Assembly: GCA_020633315.1 (NCBI GenBank)
Contig: JACKDV010000020.1
Location: forward strand, 105,730-169,729
DNA from: Myxococcales bacterium
Lineage (GTDB): Bacteria; Myxococcota_A; Polyangia; Nannocystales; Nannocystaceae
Direction of reading: 5' to 3'
DNA: 64,000 bases
This document shows, piece after piece, positions 62,301 to 64,000 of this stretch; the stretch's first letter is position 1; the number at the start of each line of letters is the position of its first letter. The position numbers were made by a program, and so were the translations under genes. The notes below the pieces were generated by a model. That model had not been told where the DNA came from. It saw nothing but the letters and a program-made list of their open reading frames with translations, and did not search any database.

Positions 62301-63703
62301 TGAAGATGCGCCGACGAATGGTCCTCAAGGGCCTGGGTGGCGTCACCCTGGCGCTCCCCTTCCTCGAAGGGCTGCGCCGCTCGTCCACCGCCAAGGCGGG
62401 AGGCGACGGGGTGCCGCCCTTCGCGATCTTCTTCCGCCAGGCCAACGGCTGTGCCTCGGCCCAGGACACCGAGGTGGGCTCGGAGCCGGAGCGCTTCTGG
62501 CCCACCACGGAGGGCGCGATCACGCCGGAGACCCTGGCCGGTCGCGCGCTGGACGAGCTGACCGAGCACGCCGGCAAGCTGCTGGCGGTCGGGGTCAACG
62601 CGTTCAACTTCGACTACGGCGACGGCCATGCCCGCGGCGCCCTGCAGGGCCTGACCGGCCAGGGCCCCGTGGTCGCGGGGATGGGCGGCGACTCGGAGGC
62701 CAACGGGGAGTCGCTCGACCACCGCATCGGCCGCGAGCTCAACCCCGACGGGCGCGACTCGCTGTTCCTGTACGCGGGGGTGGGCAGCGGCTGGCTGGGC
62801 GGGCCGTGCATCTCGTACCGCGGGCCGGGCAACCGCCGCGCCGCGCTGCACAACCCGGTCACCGCCTACCAGACCATCGTGGGGACCGACGGCGAGACGA
62901 TCAGCGAGATGCTGGTGCAGCGCCGTCAGAGCGTCAACGACCTCGTCCGCGAGCAGATGCAGGCGCTGCTGAGCGACCCCAAGCTGTCGAGCCTCGACGT
63001 GCAGCGCCTCGAGCTGCACCGCCAGGCGATCCGCGACCTCGAGGACACCCTGGCCTGCATGCTCACCGCCGACGAGGAGGCCGCGCTCGACGGGGCCAGC
63101 GCGGGCTACGACAGCGACGACGGCGACCAGGTGCTGGCCGCGGTGCGGGTCCACATGGACATCGCCGCGCTGGCGGTGGCCTGCGGCTACACCCGCTCGG
63201 TGGCGATCCAGGTGAGCAGCGGCAACGACGGCTCCACCCGCTACAGCAACCTCGACTCGGGCGAGCTGATGGAGAACTACCACTTCATCTCGCACCGTCG
63301 CCTCTCGCACGACAGCACGGGCGCGGTGATCCCCAACTCGGACCTGCTGCACCACTACGTCGACCGCCACTTCGCGCGGACCTTCAAGCACCTGCTCGAT
63401 CGCCTGGCCGCCTACCAGGTGCCCTCGGGCTCGCTGCTCGACGCCGGCGTGGCGGTGTGGCTCAACGACCAGTCGCAGGGGCCCAGCCACTCCTCGCGCA
63501 ACCTGCCCTATATCTTGGCCGGCTCGGCGGGCGGCTACTTCCGCCAGGGGCAGTACGTGCGGGTGGACAGCGACGGCAGCCACTGCCGCCTGCTGAACAT
63601 GATCGGCACCGCCGTCGGCCTGCGCAGCCAGAACGGCGGCGACCTCGACGACTTCGGCGACCCGAGCCTGCCCAAGGATCCGATCCCAGAGTTGATGGCC
63701 TGA
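62300..63703 (+). CDS. DUF1552 family exported protein
   Basis: 467 residues. The N-terminus MKMRRRMVLKGLGGVTLALPFLE is a twin-arginine-like signal. The body matches DUF1552: FAIFFRQANGCASAQ, GHARGALQGLTGQ, LDHRIGREL, SLFLYAGVG, QRLELHRQAIRDLE and YHFISHRRLSHDS. DUF1552 genes nearly always follow DUF1592 genes, as here with a TGATG overlap, implying a joint extracytoplasmic complex. The gene is followed by a strong terminator. Confidence 0.9.
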   Translation: MKMRRRMVLKGLGGVTLALPFLEGLRRSSTAKAGGDGVPPFAIFFRQANGCASAQDTEVGSEPERFWPTTEGAITPETLAGRALDELTEHAGKLLAVGVNAFNFDYGDGHARGALQGLTGQGPVVAGMGGDSEANGESLDHRIGRELNPDGRDSLFLYAGVGSGWLGGPCISYRGPGNRRAALHNPVTAYQTIVGTDGETISEMLVQRRQSVNDLVREQMQALLSDPKLSSLDVQRLELHRQAIRDLEDTLACMLTADEEAALDGASAGYDSDDGDQVLAAVRVHMDIAALAVACGYTRSVAIQVSSGNDGSTRYSNLDSGELMENYHFISHRRLSHDSTGAVIPNSDLLHHYVDRHFARTFKHLLDRLAAYQVPSGSLLDAGVAVWLNDQSQGPSHSSRNLPYILAGSAGGYFRQGQYVRVDSDGSHCRLLNMIGTAVGLRSQNGGDLDDFGDPSLPKDPIPELMA

Positions 63704-63731
63704 GCGTCTCACCCCCGCTCCGACCCCTTCG

Positions 63732-63775
63732 CGGCCCGGTCGTCTCCTCCCTCGACGACCGGGCCGTTTTCTTTT
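63732..63775 (+). terminator. Rho-independent terminator of the DUF1592/DUF1552 operon
   Basis: A perfect 13-bp stem, CGGCCCGGTCGTC (63732-63744) with GACGACCGGGCCG (63754-63766), a 9-nt loop, and the T-tract TTTTCTTTT (63767-63775). It lies 28 bp after the DUF1552 stop. It is the only classic intrinsic terminator I see in the window. Confidence 0.92.
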
Positions 63776-63822
63776 CGCGTGGCTCCACGTCGCGTGGCTC
63801 CGACTCGCGTGGCTCCGACTCG
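63776..63822. repeat. Three tandem 15-bp repeats
   Basis: CGCGTGGCTCCACGT, CGCGTGGCTCCGACT and CGCGTGGCTCCGACT follow the terminator directly; the last two are identical. No gene overlaps them convincingly. This is short-range duplication in intergenic DNA. Confidence 0.7.
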
Positions 63823-63881
63823 CGCTCGTCGCCTCGTCGCCCGCGGCTCCGCTCGTCCGCGTCCTCGCGCTCGATCGCATA

Positions 63882-63898
63882 CTGACAGTCGCTGTCAG
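63882..63898. promoter_or_regulatory. 17-bp palindrome, TetR-like operator
   Basis: CTGACAG-TCG-CTGTCAG is a perfect 7-3-7 dyad in the gap at the right end of the window. TGACAG/CTGTCA arms with a short spacer are typical of TetR-family operators. The gene it would control lies beyond the window edge. Confidence 0.5.
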
Positions 63899-64000
63899 GA
63901 TCCCTCCACGATCCGCTCGTGGTGGCCCGTGGCTCCCCGGATCCACGATCGCGCATGCTGTCACGAGACCGCGCACGTGAAAAAAGATCCTGTTTTCGGG

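Overview
The window is very GC-rich with a strong G/C bias at third codon positions. It is dense in Ser/Thr protein kinases with TPR or PEGA tails, ECF sigma factors, and secreted lipoproteins whose lipobox is followed by long Ser/Thr/Gly/Asp/Glu linkers. It also carries a paired DUF1592/DUF1552 operon and a lysine/alanine-rich histone-like protein. This combination points to a myxobacterium (Myxococcota), most likely from the Nannocystis/Plesiocystis/Enhygromyxa side. That assignment is an inference from gene content; there is no rRNA or marker gene to prove it.

Layout. 0-7.8 kb: a truncated gene, a histone-like KTA-repeat protein behind a clear promoter, a DUF72 protein, then a BlaI repressor / M56 metalloprotease / PDZ protein cluster with a tandem operator abutting the blaI start, and an FG-GAP lipoprotein. 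7.9-13.3 kb: a truncated globin overlapping a TlpA-type thioredoxin lipoprotein, then a signalling block in which two ECF-type sigma genes flank a SIR2-pseudokinase-kinase fusion. 13.4-18 kb: class III aminotransferase, a TPR membrane protein and a PEGA kinase. 18-18.9 kb: an AT-rich island with palindromes and a ribbon-helix-helix gene. 19-25.4 kb: a phosphoesterase, a 4-hydroxybutyryl-CoA dehydratase homologue, a CBS protein, an L,D-transpeptidase remnant, an NlpC/P60 protein and a frameshifted VWA lipoprotein. 25.4-32.1 kb: an Eis-type acetyltransferase, a LysR remnant, a repeat coiled-coil protein, trehalose-phosphatase, small membrane proteins and lipoproteins, and two overlapping zinc-ribbon membrane paralogues. 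32.1-33.1 kb: bacterioferritin and its ferredoxin with matching palindromes. 33.2-46.2 kb: mainly metabolism and proteolysis (gamma-family PLP enzyme, a large kinase-TPR protein, class II aldolase, MBL hydrolase, methyltransferase, DsbA-like isomerase, M28 peptidase, subtilase). 46.4-48.4 kb: a maleylacetate-reductase-like protein fused to a degenerate esterase domain, then tRNA-Arg(UCG). 48.4-54 kb: an orphan gene beside the tRNA, a SUMF1-like lipoprotein, and a kinase-TPR gene divergent from an ECF sigma gene. 54-64 kb: an LGFP-repeat protein, a propeller-like lipoprotein, a WGR-SWIM-DNA ligase fusion, and the DUF1592/DUF1552 operon ending in a strong intrinsic terminator.

How it fits together. 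Signal transduction dominates: five kinase or pseudokinase domains in four proteins, and three related ECF-type sigma factors placed next to kinase genes. The most unusual item is the SIR2-pseudokinase-kinase protein. It looks like an NAD-consuming effector whose activity could be gated by its own kinase module, and it lies between two sigma genes. The iron-storage pair (bfr/bfd) and the BlaI/M56 cluster each have operator-like sequences visible in the DNA.
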